A stretch of 64,000 bases of DNA from Sphingomonadales bacterium Ga0077557 (GCA_001464615.1 LNFI01000001.1:1-64000), one strand, 5' to 3'. Numbered from the stretch's first letter, positions 43,718 to 53,715 are shown. The notes: generated by a model from the sequence alone, not told the origin. Made by a program: numbers and translations.

Positions 43718-44409
43718 TCGACCATTACGACTGGTCCGGCGGGCGCGAGGCGATGATGCGCTTCGGCCCCGATAACGGCCCGGTCGTGGTAATGCTGCTA
43801 CCGCTGTTTGAAGAACATAACCGCACGCGGACGTTTGCGGTGACGATCTGCCGGGCTTTGGCCGATCTGGGGGTGGCGAGTATTTTGCCCGATTTGCCTG
43901 GTCAGGGCGAAAGCCTGTTGCCGACCGAGCAGGCAACGCTGGGAAGATGGCGCGCTGCCATAGCGAGCATTGCCGAGGCTGAACGAAGTCGCGGCCGCGT
44001 CTATCTGGCATCGTTCCGCGCTGGCGCTGTGCTCGACGGCAATGAAGCCGCTGCTGGCGTTTGGCGGCTATCTCCCATCACTGGGCAAACAGCGCTGGCC
44101 GATTTGCAGCGCGCAGAGGCGGTTGGCGGCAAGCGGGATTGGGACGCGCTTGGTCCCGAAGATGCGCCCGTGCAGCTGGCAGGCAACGCGATTGGTTGGC
44201 CGCTTTATGCTGCTTTGCGCGCTGATGCGGTTCTAATCGAGCCTCAGGCGCCCCATCGCACCGTCCGCCTCGACAGCGACCCCGCCATCGCCGACATCAA
44301 AGTCCCAGGCGCGCCGCTATGGCGCCGGTCGGAGCCGGGCAATGATCCGGCCCTCGCCTCCCTGCTCGCCGCCGATATCGCCGATTGGGTGCGCGCATGC
44401 GAAAGCTGA
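43714..44409 (+). CDS. XrtA-system hydrolase 2 (alpha/beta fold)
   Basis: A 231-residue alpha/beta-hydrolase-fold protein: VVMLLPLFEEHNRTRTFAV, then LPDLPGQGESLLP. At the nucleophile elbow it reads YLASFRAGAVL, with Arg where Ser is expected, so it may not be a conventional hydrolase. The exosortase-linked hydrolases come in pairs, and this is the first of the pair. TTG 43714 overlaps the ACP stop, so the two are coupled. Confidence 0.85.
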   Translation: MIDHYDWSGGREAMMRFGPDNGPVVVMLLPLFEEHNRTRTFAVTICRALADLGVASILPDLPGQGESLLPTEQATLGRWRAAIASIAEAERSRGRVYLASFRAGAVLDGNEAAAGVWRLSPITGQTALADLQRAEAVGGKRDWDALGPEDAPVQLAGNAIGWPLYAALRADAVLIEPQAPHRTVRLDSDPAIADIKVPGAPLWRRSEPGNDPALASLLAADIADWVRACES

Positions 44410-45167
44410 TCACTTTCCCCTGCGCGGACGAGACCCTGGTCGGTTCGCTCGACGAAGCCCCAGGCACGACCGGGCTGCTGATCGTCTCAGGCGGCAATGA
44501 GATCCGCTGTGGCGCGCATCGCGGCATGGCGCTTGTGGCGGCTGAACTGGCGGTGCTTGGCACGCCGGTGTTCCGTTTCGATCGGCGCGGTATCGGCGAT
44601 TCAACCGGCGAAAATGGCGGCTTTGCGTCCTCCGGGCCTGACGTCATGGCGGCAGTCACCGCCTTTCGCGCCGCTGCACCACAAGTGAAGACGCTGGTCG
44701 GTTTTGGTAATTGCGATGCGGCGACGGCGTTGTTGCTACATGGCGGCGACGCTTTCGACCGGCTGATCCTTGCCAACCCCTGGGTGATCGAGCAGAATGA
44801 CGACCTGCCCCCTGCCGCCGCCATACGCGCGCGCTATGCCGACCGGCTGCGCGATCCGACGAGTTGGCGGCGGATGGTCACTGGCCAGGTTAATATCGGC
44901 AAGTTGGTCAGTGGATTGGCAAAGGTTGCTACTGCCCAGTCTCAGCTATCGTCATTGGAACGAGCCGTTTTCGAGGCACTGGCCGCGCATCGCGATGCCC
45001 GCGTGATTCTCGCTGCTGGCGACGCCACCGCTATCGCCTTTGCCGATGCGGCCCGGCGGCTTGGCCATGATGCAGCACCAATCATGATCGACACCGCATC
45101 GCACAGCTTTGCGCGGCCGAGCGACAAGGCCGCCCTCCGCGCAGCGATCATTTCCGCACTTGCCTGA
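44397..45167 (+). CDS. XrtA-system hydrolase 1 (alpha/beta fold)
   Basis: A 256-residue alpha/beta-hydrolase-fold protein: LLIVSGGNEIRCGAHRGMAL, RFDRRGIGDSTGENGG, and the elbow VGFGNCDAATALLLHG with Cys in the usual Ser position. A late His (TASHSFARP) could complete a Cys-His pair. It may release or transfer a thioester-bound group from the carrier protein. ATG 44397 overlaps the preceding gene by 13 bp. It is convergent with trxB. Confidence 0.87.
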   Translation: MRKLITFPCADETLVGSLDEAPGTTGLLIVSGGNEIRCGAHRGMALVAAELAVLGTPVFRFDRRGIGDSTGENGGFASSGPDVMAAVTAFRAAAPQVKTLVGFGNCDAATALLLHGGDAFDRLILANPWVIEQNDDLPPAAAIRARYADRLRDPTSWRRMVTGQVNIGKLVSGLAKVATAQSQLSSLERAVFEALAAHRDARVILAAGDATAIAFADAARRLGHDAAPIMIDTASHSFARPSDKAALRAAIISALA

Positions 45168-45170
45168 TCC

Positions 45171-46157
45171 TTATTCGGCGGCTTCGGCCACTTTTTCGAA
45201 ATCCGCCTCGGCAAGGAAGCGCTCTGCATCCAGCGCGGCCATGCACCCGGTGCCGGCCGCCGTGACAGCCTGACGATAGATTTTGTCCATCACATCGCCG
45301 CAAGCGAACACACCGTGGATGCTGGTCTTGGTGGTGCCCTTCTCAACCTCGATATAGCCGTCTGAATCAAGCGCCAGATGGCCGCGGAACAATTCGGTTG
45401 CGGGGTGGTGGCCGATCGCAACGAAGCCGCCCTCTACGTCCACGGTAGATGCCTCGCCCGTTACGCGATCATGCAGCGCGATGCCGACCAACCCCTCAGG
45501 GCTGCCGCCACCGACAAAGGAACGGACTTCCTTGTTCCACAGCACGGTGATCTTGGGATTGGCGAATAGCCGGTCCTGCAGGATGCGTTCGGCCTTCAGG
45601 CTGTCACGCCGGTGGATCAGCGTCACATCGTCGCTATGGTTGGTCAGGTAGAGCGCTTCCTCAACCGCGGTGTTGCCGCCGCCGATCACCGCCACCTTCT
45701 TGCCGCGATAGAAAAAGCCGTCACACGTCGCACAGGCACTGACGCCCTTGCCCTTCATTAGCTCTTCGCTGTCGAGCCCCAGCCATTTGGCCTGCGCACC
45801 GGTCGCGATGATCAGCACATCGCCCTCATAGATATCGCCGCCATCGCCGATCAGCCGGAACGGGCGCCTGGACAGGTCAACCGAGACGATCGTGTCGTAC
45901 ATCAGCCGGGTGCCGACATGCTCGGCCTGGCCCTGCATTTCTTCCATCAGCCAGGGGCCCTGGATAACTTCACGAAAGCCAGGATAGTTTTCCACATCGG
46001 TGGTGGTCGTCAGCTGCCCGCCGGGCTGGATGCCCTGCACCAATATCGGCTTCATGCCAGCGCGCGCGCCGTAAATGGCAGCGGACAGGCCTGCGGGCCC
46101 GGAACCGATGATGAGCATACGGGTATGATGGGTAGCGGGCATCTGGGGGGCTTTCAT
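45171..46157 (-). CDS. trxB: Thioredoxin-disulfide reductase
   Basis: A 328-residue NADPH-dependent flavoenzyme. The FAD site is IIGSGPAGLSAAIYGARAG, the redox pair is CATC in SACATCDGFF, and the NADPH loop is VIGGGNTAVEEALYL. VFACGDVMDKIYRQAVTAAG ends the FAD domain. It keeps thioredoxin reduced in the cytoplasm. ATG 46157 has AGG 7 bp upstream; ATG 46142 is the alternative. Confidence 0.95.
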   Translation of the reverse strand: MKAPQMPATHHTRMLIIGSGPAGLSAAIYGARAGMKPILVQGIQPGGQLTTTTDVENYPGFREVIQGPWLMEEMQGQAEHVGTRLMYDTIVSVDLSRRPFRLIGDGGDIYEGDVLIIATGAQAKWLGLDSEELMKGKGVSACATCDGFFYRGKKVAVIGGGNTAVEEALYLTNHSDDVTLIHRRDSLKAERILQDRLFANPKITVLWNKEVRSFVGGGSPEGLVGIALHDRVTGEASTVDVEGGFVAIGHHPATELFRGHLALDSDGYIEVEKGTTKTSIHGVFACGDVMDKIYRQAVTAAGTGCMAALDAERFLAEADFEKVAEAAE

Positions 46158-46302
46158 TCTGGACCTGCCCGGTCTGTAGGGAAGATCGGGCCTTGCTTGC
46201 AACATGGTGTTCGCAAGGGCGCACACAATCGTTACGCCAGCGTAGATTTGCTTGCAGCGCGCACCGCCGCGCTTTGGTCACCCGGCCCCGGCGGGGCGGA
46301 AA

Positions 46303-46379
46303 TGGTAGCGAAGGAGGGACTTGAACCCCCGACCCCAGGATTATGATTCCCGTGCTCTAACCAGCTGAGCTACTTCGCC
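46303..46379 (-). tRNA. tRNA-Met (anticodon CAT)
   Basis: The minus strand folds as a full cloverleaf: acceptor GGCGAAG/CTTCGCT, D arm GCTC/GAGC, anticodon stem CGGGA/TCCTG with loop ATCATAA, T arm GGGGG/CCCTC with TTCAAGT, and encoded CCA. The sequence matches elongator tRNA-Met; the lysidine-modified isoleucine tRNA shares the CAT anticodon but usually has a different body. Confidence 0.93.
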
Positions 46380-46461
46380 CCAAAGGGACACGCCTGTTGG
46401 CGAGCGCGGGGCTATAAGTGCGGCATCGCCCCCGGTCAACCACCCCGGCATGATTGCGCGA

Positions 46462-46977
46462 TTAGCGAAACATGTGGCGCGAGATGAGCGTCCATGGCCC
46501 GCCGAGATAGGCCCATGCGGCCAGCCCGGCTATTGCTAGCGGACGCGGCTGAAAATCGGCCGCAAGTGCGGTGATCAACGCCTTGGCCTCGCTAGGCTGC
46601 ACCTTGTTCTGGATGGTGATGTGCGGGCGCCAGGGGGCGGCATCCTGTGGTATCAGCAGCATCGCAAAAGCATTGGCGAGCCGGTGGCGGATCAGCTCCA
46701 GCTCAATCGATTCGATGCGAAAGGCGGTGCCGCGCCCCAATGATATCAGCCCTGCCACACGCGCCGCCGGGGCCCGCACGCCACGGGTTTCGTCGTTCAG
46801 GCGTTGCCGAAGTTCCGCTTCCAGCGACGGCATCAGATGATGAAACATCGTCAGATGTGCGTCCAACTGGTTGCGCTCAGGCGGAAAATGCGCGCGCCGC
46901 AAGCCATCGACATAGGCAAAATCCTGCTTGCCGAGCAGCGCGGTAACGATGATTGGCGCGCCGGCGGGCGTGGTCAA
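46462..46977 (-). CDS. 2'-5' RNA ligase family protein (2H phosphoesterase)
   Basis: A 171-residue protein with the two HxT motifs of the 2H superfamily: AHLTMFHHL near residue 40 and PHITIQNKV near 119. Such enzymes open or make 2',3'-cyclic or 2'-5' phosphodiester bonds in RNA or nucleotides; the substrate here is unknown. Its start overlaps the stop of the kup gene by 4 bp. Confidence 0.88.
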   Translation of the reverse strand: MTTPAGAPIIVTALLGKQDFAYVDGLRRAHFPPERNQLDAHLTMFHHLMPSLEAELRQRLNDETRGVRAPAARVAGLISLGRGTAFRIESIELELIRHRLANAFAMLLIPQDAAPWRPHITIQNKVQPSEAKALITALAADFQPRPLAIAGLAAWAYLGGPWTLISRHMFR

Positions 46978-48929
46978 ATCTCGACCTGGCTACCCAGTTC
47001 AACCACCCGGTTGGTCGGCAGACGGAAAAATTCCATCGCGCTTTCCGCGTTGCGCAGCATCCAGGCGAATAGTTTTTCGCGCCAGATCATCATGCCGGGA
47101 TGATCAGACGGCAGCAATGTCTGCCGCGAAAGGAAGAAACTGGTGTCCATCATCCGGAAGCTGGCGCCGCACTGGTCGATTCGGGCAAGTGCTGCGGGCA
47201 CATCGGGCTCCTGCATGAAGCCATAGTTCAGGACCATGCGATGGAAACCGTTGTCGAGATGTTCGAGCTGACAGCGGCCGTCATCGGGGCAATAGGGCTC
47301 ATCCATGATTTTGACGGTCAGCAGGATGATGCGTTCGTGCAACACCTTGTTATGCTTCAGATTATGCAGCAGCGCATGCGGCACGCCTTCTGCGGTCGAT
47401 GTCATGAACACCGCCGTCCCCGGCACGCGTGTTGCCGCCGTCGCCGCCGACTGAATGAATACCTTCATCGGCATCGCCGAATCACGCATCCGCTCGATCA
47501 TCAGCTTGCGGCCCTTTGACCAGGTGGTGAGCAACACGAAAACGATCAGCCCGATCAACAGCGGGAACCAGCCGCCGTCGGGGATCTTGGTCAGATTCGC
47601 GGCGAGATAGGCGCCATCGACCACGAACAGTAATCCGAGCAGCGGCACCGCATAGTAAGACGGCCAATTCCACAACCGGAACAGCACCACTGCGAGCAAG
47701 CAGGTGTCGATGGTCATCGCGCCCGTCACCGCGATGCCATAGGCCGAGGTCAGGTTGGAGGAGGTCCGGAACGACAGCACCAGCAACAATACCATCACCA
47801 GCAGCGCCCAATTGACGATCGGGATATAGATTTGCCCTGCCGTCGACGCGCTGGTGTGTTCAATCCTGAGCCGGGGCACGAAACCGAGCTGGATGGCCTG
47901 TTGCGTGACCGAAAACGCGCCTGAAATCACAGCCTGGCTGGCGATAATCGCCGCCATGGTCGCCAGAATGACGAGCGGCAGGCGGAGCATTTCCGGCGCG
48001 AGCAGATAGAAAGGGCTTTCAAGCGCCGTCATCCCGTCACGCGCCAGCAATGCCCCCTGCCCCATATAATTCAGGATCAACGCCGGCAGCACGAAGAACA
48101 GCCAGGATCGCCGGATCGGATTGCGCCCGAAATGACCCATATCGGCATAAAGAGCCTCTGCGCCGGTGACGGCCAGCACCACCGAGCCAAGCGCCAGAAA
48201 GGCGCGCAGCGGATCGGCCGCGAAAAAGCTGAAGGCATATGTGGGCGACAGCGCCCAGATGATTTCGGGGGTTTTCGCAATGCTGATCACGCCAAGCGTG
48301 GAAATAACCACGAAATAGGTGAGCATGACGGGGCCAAAAAACAGCCCGACCTTTGATGTCCCGCTGCGCTGGATTGAAAACAGCCCAACGATGATTGCCA
48401 CGGCCAGGGGCAGCACCAATGTGGAAAAGCCGGGGGCCGCCACGGTCAACCCTTCAATCGCGCCAAGCACCGACACCGCTGGGGTAATCATGCTGTCGCC
48501 ATAAAATAGCGCGGTCGCGAAGACGCCGAGCAGGATGATCCCCTGGCTCCAGCGCTGGTTCTTCGTGCGCCCGGAAATCAGCGCGAGCAGGGCCAGGCTG
48601 CCGCCCTCGCCCTTGTTGTCGGCGCGAATGATCACGCTGACATATTTCAACGTCACGACGATCATCATCGACCAGAACATCAGGCTGACCACGCCCATGA
48701 TGTGCAGCGTATCGAGCGTCAGCTTGTGGTGGCCGGCAAAGGTCTCGCGGAAGGCATAAAGCGGGCTGGTGCCGATATCGCCAAATACCACGCCGATCGC
48801 GCTGACGGCGAGCCTGATCGGGCCGTCTTGATGATGGGCGTGGCCATGTGCTTCCGCCACCGAATCGCCGACAAGCGGGGCATTGGGCGTTTTATCCGGC
48901 GCGGCATTATCGGTTGGCGGCTCGCTCAC
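46974..48929 (-). CDS. kup: Potassium uptake protein Kup
   Basis: A K+/H+ symporter of about 650 residues with twelve membrane segments in the first 450 residues. Family motifs are [29 protein letters not shown] and [10 protein letters not shown], and a cytoplasmic C-terminal domain ends SQVEI. The start is uncertain: GTG 48929 gives a family-like MSEPP beginning, while TTG 48992 would add 21 residues. A histidine-rich stretch, [11 protein letters not shown], precedes the first helix. It is divergent from ald; 48930-49134 holds no other gene. Confidence 0.93.
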   Translation of the reverse strand: MSEPPTDNAAPDKTPNAPLVGDSVAEAHGHAHHQDGPIRLAVSAIGVVFGDIGTSPLYAFRETFAGHHKLTLDTLHIMGVVSLMFWSMMIVVTLKYVSVIIRADNKGEGGSLALLALISGRTKNQRWSQGIILLGVFATALFYGDSMITPAVSVLGAIEGLTVAAPGFSTLVLPLAVAIIVGLFSIQRSGTSKVGLFFGPVMLTYFVVISTLGVISIAKTPEIIWALSPTYAFSFFAADPLRAFLALGSVVLAVTGAEALYADMGHFGRNPIRRSWLFFVLPALILNYMGQGALLARDGMTALESPFYLLAPEMLRLPLVILATMAAIIASQAVISGAFSVTQQAIQLGFVPRLRIEHTSASTAGQIYIPIVNWALLVMVLLLVLSFRTSSNLTSAYGIAVTGAMTIDTCLLAVVLFRLWNWPSYYAVPLLGLLFVVDGAYLAANLTKIPDGGWFPLLIGLIVFVLLTTWSKGRKLMIERMRDSAMPMKVFIQSAATAATRVPGTAVFMTSTAEGVPHALLHNLKHNKVLHERIILLTVKIMDEPYCPDDGRCQLEHLDNGFHRMVLNYGFMQEPDVPAALARIDQCGASFRMMDTSFFLSRQTLLPSDHPGMMIWREKLFAWMLRNAESAMEFFRLPTNRVVELGSQVEI

Positions 48930-49134
48930 CGGCCGCGGTGCCCTGACAAAATGGGAATGCGACCAATGATCACGATGTGACTGCCCATCCAAGGAACTGA
49001 AGCGCGGCTCCTACCATGCACCACCAAGCCCGGCAACGCCACATTCTGGCGCCCAAAGCCAACCGACGCGCTGGCGGGACAAGCACAATCCAAGGCGCTA
49101 TAGCCCGGCGCACAACATTTGTCGGAGTGGATCA

Positions 49135-50229
49135 ATGCGAGTCGGTGTCCCTAAGGAAATCAAAAACCACGAATATCGTGTCGGCCTGACGCCAGCCTCG
49201 GTCGCCGAACTGGTTCGCGCCGGTCATCAGGTCGTCGTCCAGACCGGGGCTGGGCTGGGGATTGATTTCGAAGATGGCGATTATGTTGCCGCTGGGGCCA
49301 GCATTGTCGCCGATGCCGCCGCAGTTTTTGCCGGATCAGACATGATCGTGAAGGTGAAGGAGCCTCAACCCAGCGAGATCGCCATGCTGGAAGCCCGCCA
49401 TGTGCTGTTCACCTATCTCCACCTGGCGGCGGACAAGCCCCAGGCGCTTGGCCTAATGGCGTCGGGCGCGACCTGCATTGCTTATGAAACCGTCACCGCT
49501 GCCGATCGCTCACTACCGTTGCTCAAGCCAATGTCCGAAGTCGCCGGGCGCATGTCGATCCAGGTCGGCGCGCATTATCTGGAGAAGGAACAGGGCGGGC
49601 GCGGCGTGCTGCTGGGCGGCGTGCCCGGTGTTGCTCCGGCACGGGTCGCGATCCTTGGCGGGGGTGTTTCGGGCGTCAACGCAGCGCAAATGGCGGTCGG
49701 CATGCGCGCCGATGTGACGATCTATGACATCAACAATGCCCGGTTGGCCGAACTCGACATGTTCTTTTCCAGCCAGATCAAGACGGCCTATGCATCGACA
49801 GCGGCAATCGCGCAGGCGGTAAAGAACGCGCATCTGGTGATCGGCGCGGTGCTGGTGCCGGGTGCGGCCGCGCCCAAGCTCGTCACGCGCGAGATGCTGC
49901 GGACCATGAAGCGCGGATCGGTGCTCGTCGATATCGCCATCGACCAAGGCGGGTGTTTTGAAACATCGCACCCCACCACGCATGATGATCCCGTGTTCGA
50001 GGTGGATGGCGTCATCCATTATTGTGTCGCGAACATGCCGGGGGCGGTGGCACGCACGTCGGCGTTTGCGCTCAACAACGCCACCCTGCCCTTCGCGCTG
50101 AAGCTCGCCAATCTGGGCGCGGAGGCGGCGATGGCGGCGGACCCGCATCTGGCAAACGGGCTGAACGTGTCGGGCGGGAAGATCCGGCATCAAGCAGTGG
50201 CGGATGCGCTCGATTTGCCGATGAACTAG
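49135..50229 (+). CDS. ald: Alanine dehydrogenase
   Basis: A 364-residue NAD-dependent enzyme interconverting alanine and pyruvate plus ammonia. It starts MRVGVPKEIKNHEYRVGLTP, has the catalytic His in FTYLHLAADK, the NAD fold ARVAILGGGVSGVNAAQMA, and MKRGSVLVDIAIDQGGC. GGAG lies 8 bp before ATG 49135. The stop overlaps the stop of the convergent transporter by three bases (CTAG). Confidence 0.95.
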   Translation: MRVGVPKEIKNHEYRVGLTPASVAELVRAGHQVVVQTGAGLGIDFEDGDYVAAGASIVADAAAVFAGSDMIVKVKEPQPSEIAMLEARHVLFTYLHLAADKPQALGLMASGATCIAYETVTAADRSLPLLKPMSEVAGRMSIQVGAHYLEKEQGGRGVLLGGVPGVAPARVAILGGGVSGVNAAQMAVGMRADVTIYDINNARLAELDMFFSSQIKTAYASTAAIAQAVKNAHLVIGAVLVPGAAAPKLVTREMLRTMKRGSVLVDIAIDQGGCFETSHPTTHDDPVFEVDGVIHYCVANMPGAVARTSAFALNNATLPFALKLANLGAEAAMAADPHLANGLNVSGGKIRHQAVADALDLPMN

Positions 50230-51617
50230 CTTGCTCCCGGATCGGGCTGATCGCTGAACCGCCGCCGGAGCGGCCGCGCGATCAGCATCAGCCCGATCCC
50301 CGCGCCGCCAACAATGGCGCTGTGGAGCAGCCAGAAGGCACTTGGGCTAAGCGTTTCATACAGGCCGCCGAGCCGGCCGCTGATCGTGCTGGCGAAAAAC
50401 ACTGCCATGTAATTGACCCCAATCATCGTGCCCCGCAGGCTGACCGGCGATTTCGAGGCGAACAGCGCGAGCGCTATCGGCGTGAAATAAAGCCAGCCAA
50501 TGTTTGAAAGCAGGTGGAAACCGATCGCCCAAAGCAGCGGCACCTTTCCGGCGATCGCCACCAGCGGCGACAGCGCCAGCCACCCAGTGCCGCCTGCAAA
50601 GATCAGGCAGCCAATGGCCATCTTGGCCAGATCATCAGGCTCCCGCCCGCGCGCTGCCTGAGCGCGCCACAGTGCTAGAAAAAATGGCATCACGATCACC
50701 GGTGCTAACCCGTCAAACGCCTGGAGCCATGGCACCGGCATTTCAAAGCCAAGCACACGCATTTCGACATGATCGCGCGCCCACAGATTATAGACGTTCC
50801 ACACCTGTGACTGGGCGATCCAGAAGCCAATGATCAGCGGAAAAATCATGAACAAGGCGACTACCCGCTGCCGCTCTGGTCGGGTGAGCGGCGCTGTCGG
50901 CTCAGATGAGACGAGCGCCTTGCGTTCCGGGGGCAACAGATGTTGCCCGGCGAGATAGACGCACAGCCCGATCAGCATGCCGACACCCGCAAAACCAAAG
51001 CCGAAATGCCAGCCATAAACGACCGCCAGTGTGCCGGTGATCAGTGGTGCGATGAATGCGCCGACATTGATCGCGACATAATAAAGCTGAAACGCATCGG
51101 CTTCTCGCCGATCCCCGTCAGCGTAAAGCGACTTTACCTGTGGTCCCAGATTGCCGCGCAGCAATCCCGCTCCCAAAATCAGTAACAGCAAGGCCAATAG
51201 AAAAGTGCGATCAAAGGCGAGACAGAAATGCCCCGCGGTCATCAAACCACCACCGGCCACCACCGCGATCCGCCGCCCGGTGAGACGATCACCAATCGCC
51301 CCACCAATTACCGGCGTGAAATAGATCAGCCCGACATACAGGCCGAATATCTGCGCTGCGAGGGCTTGTACCGATAGCGGACCGGTAACGCCTTCGATAA
51401 AGGCCCTAAATTGCGCAAATCCGGCAACATTCTCGACATGTCCCGGCAGCAGCAAAGCGCCAACCATGTAGAGAACGAGCAGCGCCTGCATGCCGTGGAA
51501 CGATATCCGCTCCCATAATTCGGTGCCCGCCAATACCCAAAGCCCGCGCGGATGATCGAACATGCTGGTGCTGCTGGCCAGTGCTTCATCGCCCGAAATG
51601 ACGCTGCTAGCGGCCAT
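50226..51617 (-). CDS. POT/PTR2-family peptide transporter
   Basis: A 463-residue MFS-type membrane protein with about twelve helices. GTELWERISFHGMQALLVLY is the POT signature (ExxER), which couples protons to di- and tripeptide uptake, and FQLYYVAINVGAFIAPLI is the second signature. It probably brings in short peptides that feed the amino acid dehydrogenases nearby; the latter is inference. Confidence 0.9.
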   Translation of the reverse strand: MAASSVISGDEALASSTSMFDHPRGLWVLAGTELWERISFHGMQALLVLYMVGALLLPGHVENVAGFAQFRAFIEGVTGPLSVQALAAQIFGLYVGLIYFTPVIGGAIGDRLTGRRIAVVAGGGLMTAGHFCLAFDRTFLLALLLLILGAGLLRGNLGPQVKSLYADGDRREADAFQLYYVAINVGAFIAPLITGTLAVVYGWHFGFGFAGVGMLIGLCVYLAGQHLLPPERKALVSSEPTAPLTRPERQRVVALFMIFPLIIGFWIAQSQVWNVYNLWARDHVEMRVLGFEMPVPWLQAFDGLAPVIVMPFFLALWRAQAARGREPDDLAKMAIGCLIFAGGTGWLALSPLVAIAGKVPLLWAIGFHLLSNIGWLYFTPIALALFASKSPVSLRGTMIGVNYMAVFFASTISGRLGGLYETLSPSAFWLLHSAIVGGAGIGLMLIARPLRRRFSDQPDPGAS

Positions 51618-51701
51618 GGTGCATCGTCAAAACCCGCGTCCCCCAAACTGCATGCGGAAATCGTGGCGGGACGCCGATCAAGCGTCAATACCGCCAGCAG
51701 C

Positions 51702-52490
51702 CTAGAACAGTTCGTCGAGCGCCAAATGCAGGGCGATCCGGTTCAAATCTGGCTCCACCCCATAGCCCGCATATAACAGCGTTTTGAGGTCAGGATCGAA
51801 TTCGTCGAGGCACGCTGCGAGGATGGCCAGGTCCTGGTAGCGATCGGCTAGCCCCACTCGGCCGACATCAATGCAGCCAAGCACATTGCCGTCTTCATCG
51901 AGGAAGATATTGTCGAGCGAGAAGTCACCATGCGTGACGACAGGGTCGTGCGGAATCGGCAATATGTCCTGGATTTTTGTCCAAAGCTGTTCAGCGGACC
52001 AGCCTTCATGCTCGGGCTGAAAATCATCGAGATCGATCCGCCCGGCGTCGATATTCGCCCGCGCCGCCGCTAGCCGAAGCGGCAAGGCGGCATTGAAAGG
52101 GCAGAGTTCGGGCGGCAGCGTATGCAGGCGGCGCAGGAACTGCGCCATGCCGGCAACCGCCGCTCCCCGCTTGGCCGGGTGATCGCAAAGCCAGGCATAG
52201 GCCGCCTGCCCCGGCAGCGCAGTGGTCAGCAGCCAGGCGGTGTCATCAGCGGCGGTAAAATGGACGATCCAGGGTACTGGCCAGCGCGACTGGAGCCAGG
52301 CGAGCCTTGCAAATTCATCGACAATGTCGGTCGCGGTGCGACCGGTGCCCTGTTTCAGAAAAAGGCTCGGTCGATCCGGTGCCGTCAGCCGATGAACGCT
52401 GCCGCCGGATTCACCGATCTCAACCGGGTGCCAGGCATACCCATCCACCAGGGCGCCGAGCGCGGGCGGCAAAGACTGCGCCGCAACCAT
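51702..52490 (-). CDS. APH(3')-like aminoglycoside phosphotransferase
   Basis: A 262-residue kinase of APH(3') length. LFLKQGTGRTA contains the ATP-binding Lys, VVTHGDFSLDNIFLDEDG the catalytic loop (HGD...N), and GCIDVGRVGLADRYQDLAIL the metal-binding Asp. It ends HLALDELF, as APH(3') enzymes do. They phosphorylate kanamycin-type drugs. Composition matches its surroundings and no mobile element is near, so it looks intrinsic. Actual activity is not shown by sequence. Confidence 0.85.
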   Translation of the reverse strand: MVAAQSLPPALGALVDGYAWHPVEIGESGGSVHRLTAPDRPSLFLKQGTGRTATDIVDEFARLAWLQSRWPVPWIVHFTAADDTAWLLTTALPGQAAYAWLCDHPAKRGAAVAGMAQFLRRLHTLPPELCPFNAALPLRLAAARANIDAGRIDLDDFQPEHEGWSAEQLWTKIQDILPIPHDPVVTHGDFSLDNIFLDEDGNVLGCIDVGRVGLADRYQDLAILAACLDEFDPDLKTLLYAGYGVEPDLNRIALHLALDELF

Positions 52491-52494
52491 GCGG

Positions 52495-53544
52495 TCACCC
52501 GCGTCCGATCAGCCGTTTCGCAATCATATCAGCAACATCTGACGACGGCAGGCCGCTGCGATCGCTTTCATCCCACACTTCGATCAGGCGATCAGGGATT
52601 TTGCGGATGCGGGCCTCGACGTCGGCGCGGTCCCCTTGGCCCAAATACTCTAGACACACGTTGATGATGCCACCGGCATTGATGACATAATCGGGCGCGT
52701 AGAGAATGCCGCGCGCATGGACTCGTGCGCCGTCTTCGCGGGTGGCGAGCTGGTTGTTCGCGCCACCGGCAATCACGGTGGTCTGCAGGGCTGCAATAGA
52801 CTCCGCCGTCAGGATTGCACCCAGCGCATTAGGGCTCACAATATCAGCCGCGACGCTCAGAATTTCCGCCGTTGTCACGACATCGGCACCCAGCACCTTG
52901 GCCATTGCCGCGGCCTTGTCTGCATCGACATCGGCCAGCGTCAGCTTTGCGCCGTCTTTGGCAAGCAATGCCGCCAACCCACCGCCGACCGAGCCAATAC
53001 CCTGGATCGCGACATGCACGCCCTTCATCGAGTCAGCACCCAGCCCGCGCTTCGCGGCTGCCTTGACGCCCAGATAGACGCCAAGCGCGGTGGATGGCCC
53101 CGGATTGCCGCCAGCCCGGCCAGAGGCAACCGGCAGACCGGTCACATGCTTGGTTTCGGTCGCGATCGTGACCATGTCGGTATCCGACATGCCGACATCT
53201 TCAGCCGTCACATAGCGCCCGCCCAGCGACTCAATCGCGCGCCCAAAGGCTTTCAGCAGTTCCGGCGTCTTGGTGCGATTGGCGTCAGCAAGAACCACGC
53301 CCTTGCCGCCGCCCATTGGCAGCCCGGCCATCGCGTTCTTGAAACTCATGCCGCGCGACAGCCGCAGCGCATCGGTGATCGCTTCGTTCGAATCGGCATA
53401 ATGCCAAAACCGGCACCCGCCGCCCGCTGGGCCAAGCTTGGTCGAATGGACCGCGATGACCGCGCGAAGACCCGACGCCGGATCGGTGAAGAGGTGCACG
53501 CCCTCATGATCGTCGAAATCGGGGAAGCCCCAGCCGGTGGTCAC
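52495..53544 (-). CDS. Glu/Leu/Phe/Val dehydrogenase family protein
   Basis: A 349-residue NAD-dependent amino acid dehydrogenase. The catalytic Lys lies in GLPMGGGKGVVLAD, the substrate loop is MSFKNAMAG, and the NAD-binding fold is HVAIQGIGSVGGGLAALLAK. The length and short N-domain fit leucine or phenylalanine dehydrogenases rather than GDH. It oxidatively deaminates branched or aromatic amino acids. The APH-like gene follows after 4 bp. Confidence 0.92.
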   Translation of the reverse strand: MTTGWGFPDFDDHEGVHLFTDPASGLRAVIAVHSTKLGPAGGGCRFWHYADSNEAITDALRLSRGMSFKNAMAGLPMGGGKGVVLADANRTKTPELLKAFGRAIESLGGRYVTAEDVGMSDTDMVTIATETKHVTGLPVASGRAGGNPGPSTALGVYLGVKAAAKRGLGADSMKGVHVAIQGIGSVGGGLAALLAKDGAKLTLADVDADKAAAMAKVLGADVVTTAEILSVAADIVSPNALGAILTAESIAALQTTVIAGGANNQLATREDGARVHARGILYAPDYVINAGGIINVCLEYLGQGDRADVEARIRKIPDRLIEVWDESDRSGLPSSDVADMIAKRLIGRG

Positions 53545-53590
53545 GGGTGATTATCCTGCAAGGACGAAGAGGAAAGGGTACGGGAAAAAA

Positions 53591-53668
53591 TGGGGCGACC
53601 GACGGGACTTGAACCCGCAACATCCGGCATCACAAGCCGACGCTCTAACCAATTGAACTACGATCGCC
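53591..53668 (-). tRNA. tRNA-His (anticodon GTG)
   Basis: The minus strand folds as a cloverleaf with acceptor GCGATCG/CGGTCGC, the encoded extra G at -1 facing C73 (specific to tRNA-His), anticodon stem TCGGC/GCCGG with loop TTGTGAT, T arm GCGGG/CCCGT, and encoded CCA. Confidence 0.95.
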
Positions 53669-53715
53669 ACGAAGAACGCGGCCCTAGCGGGCGAATGGCG
53701 GCAGCGTCAAGACCA

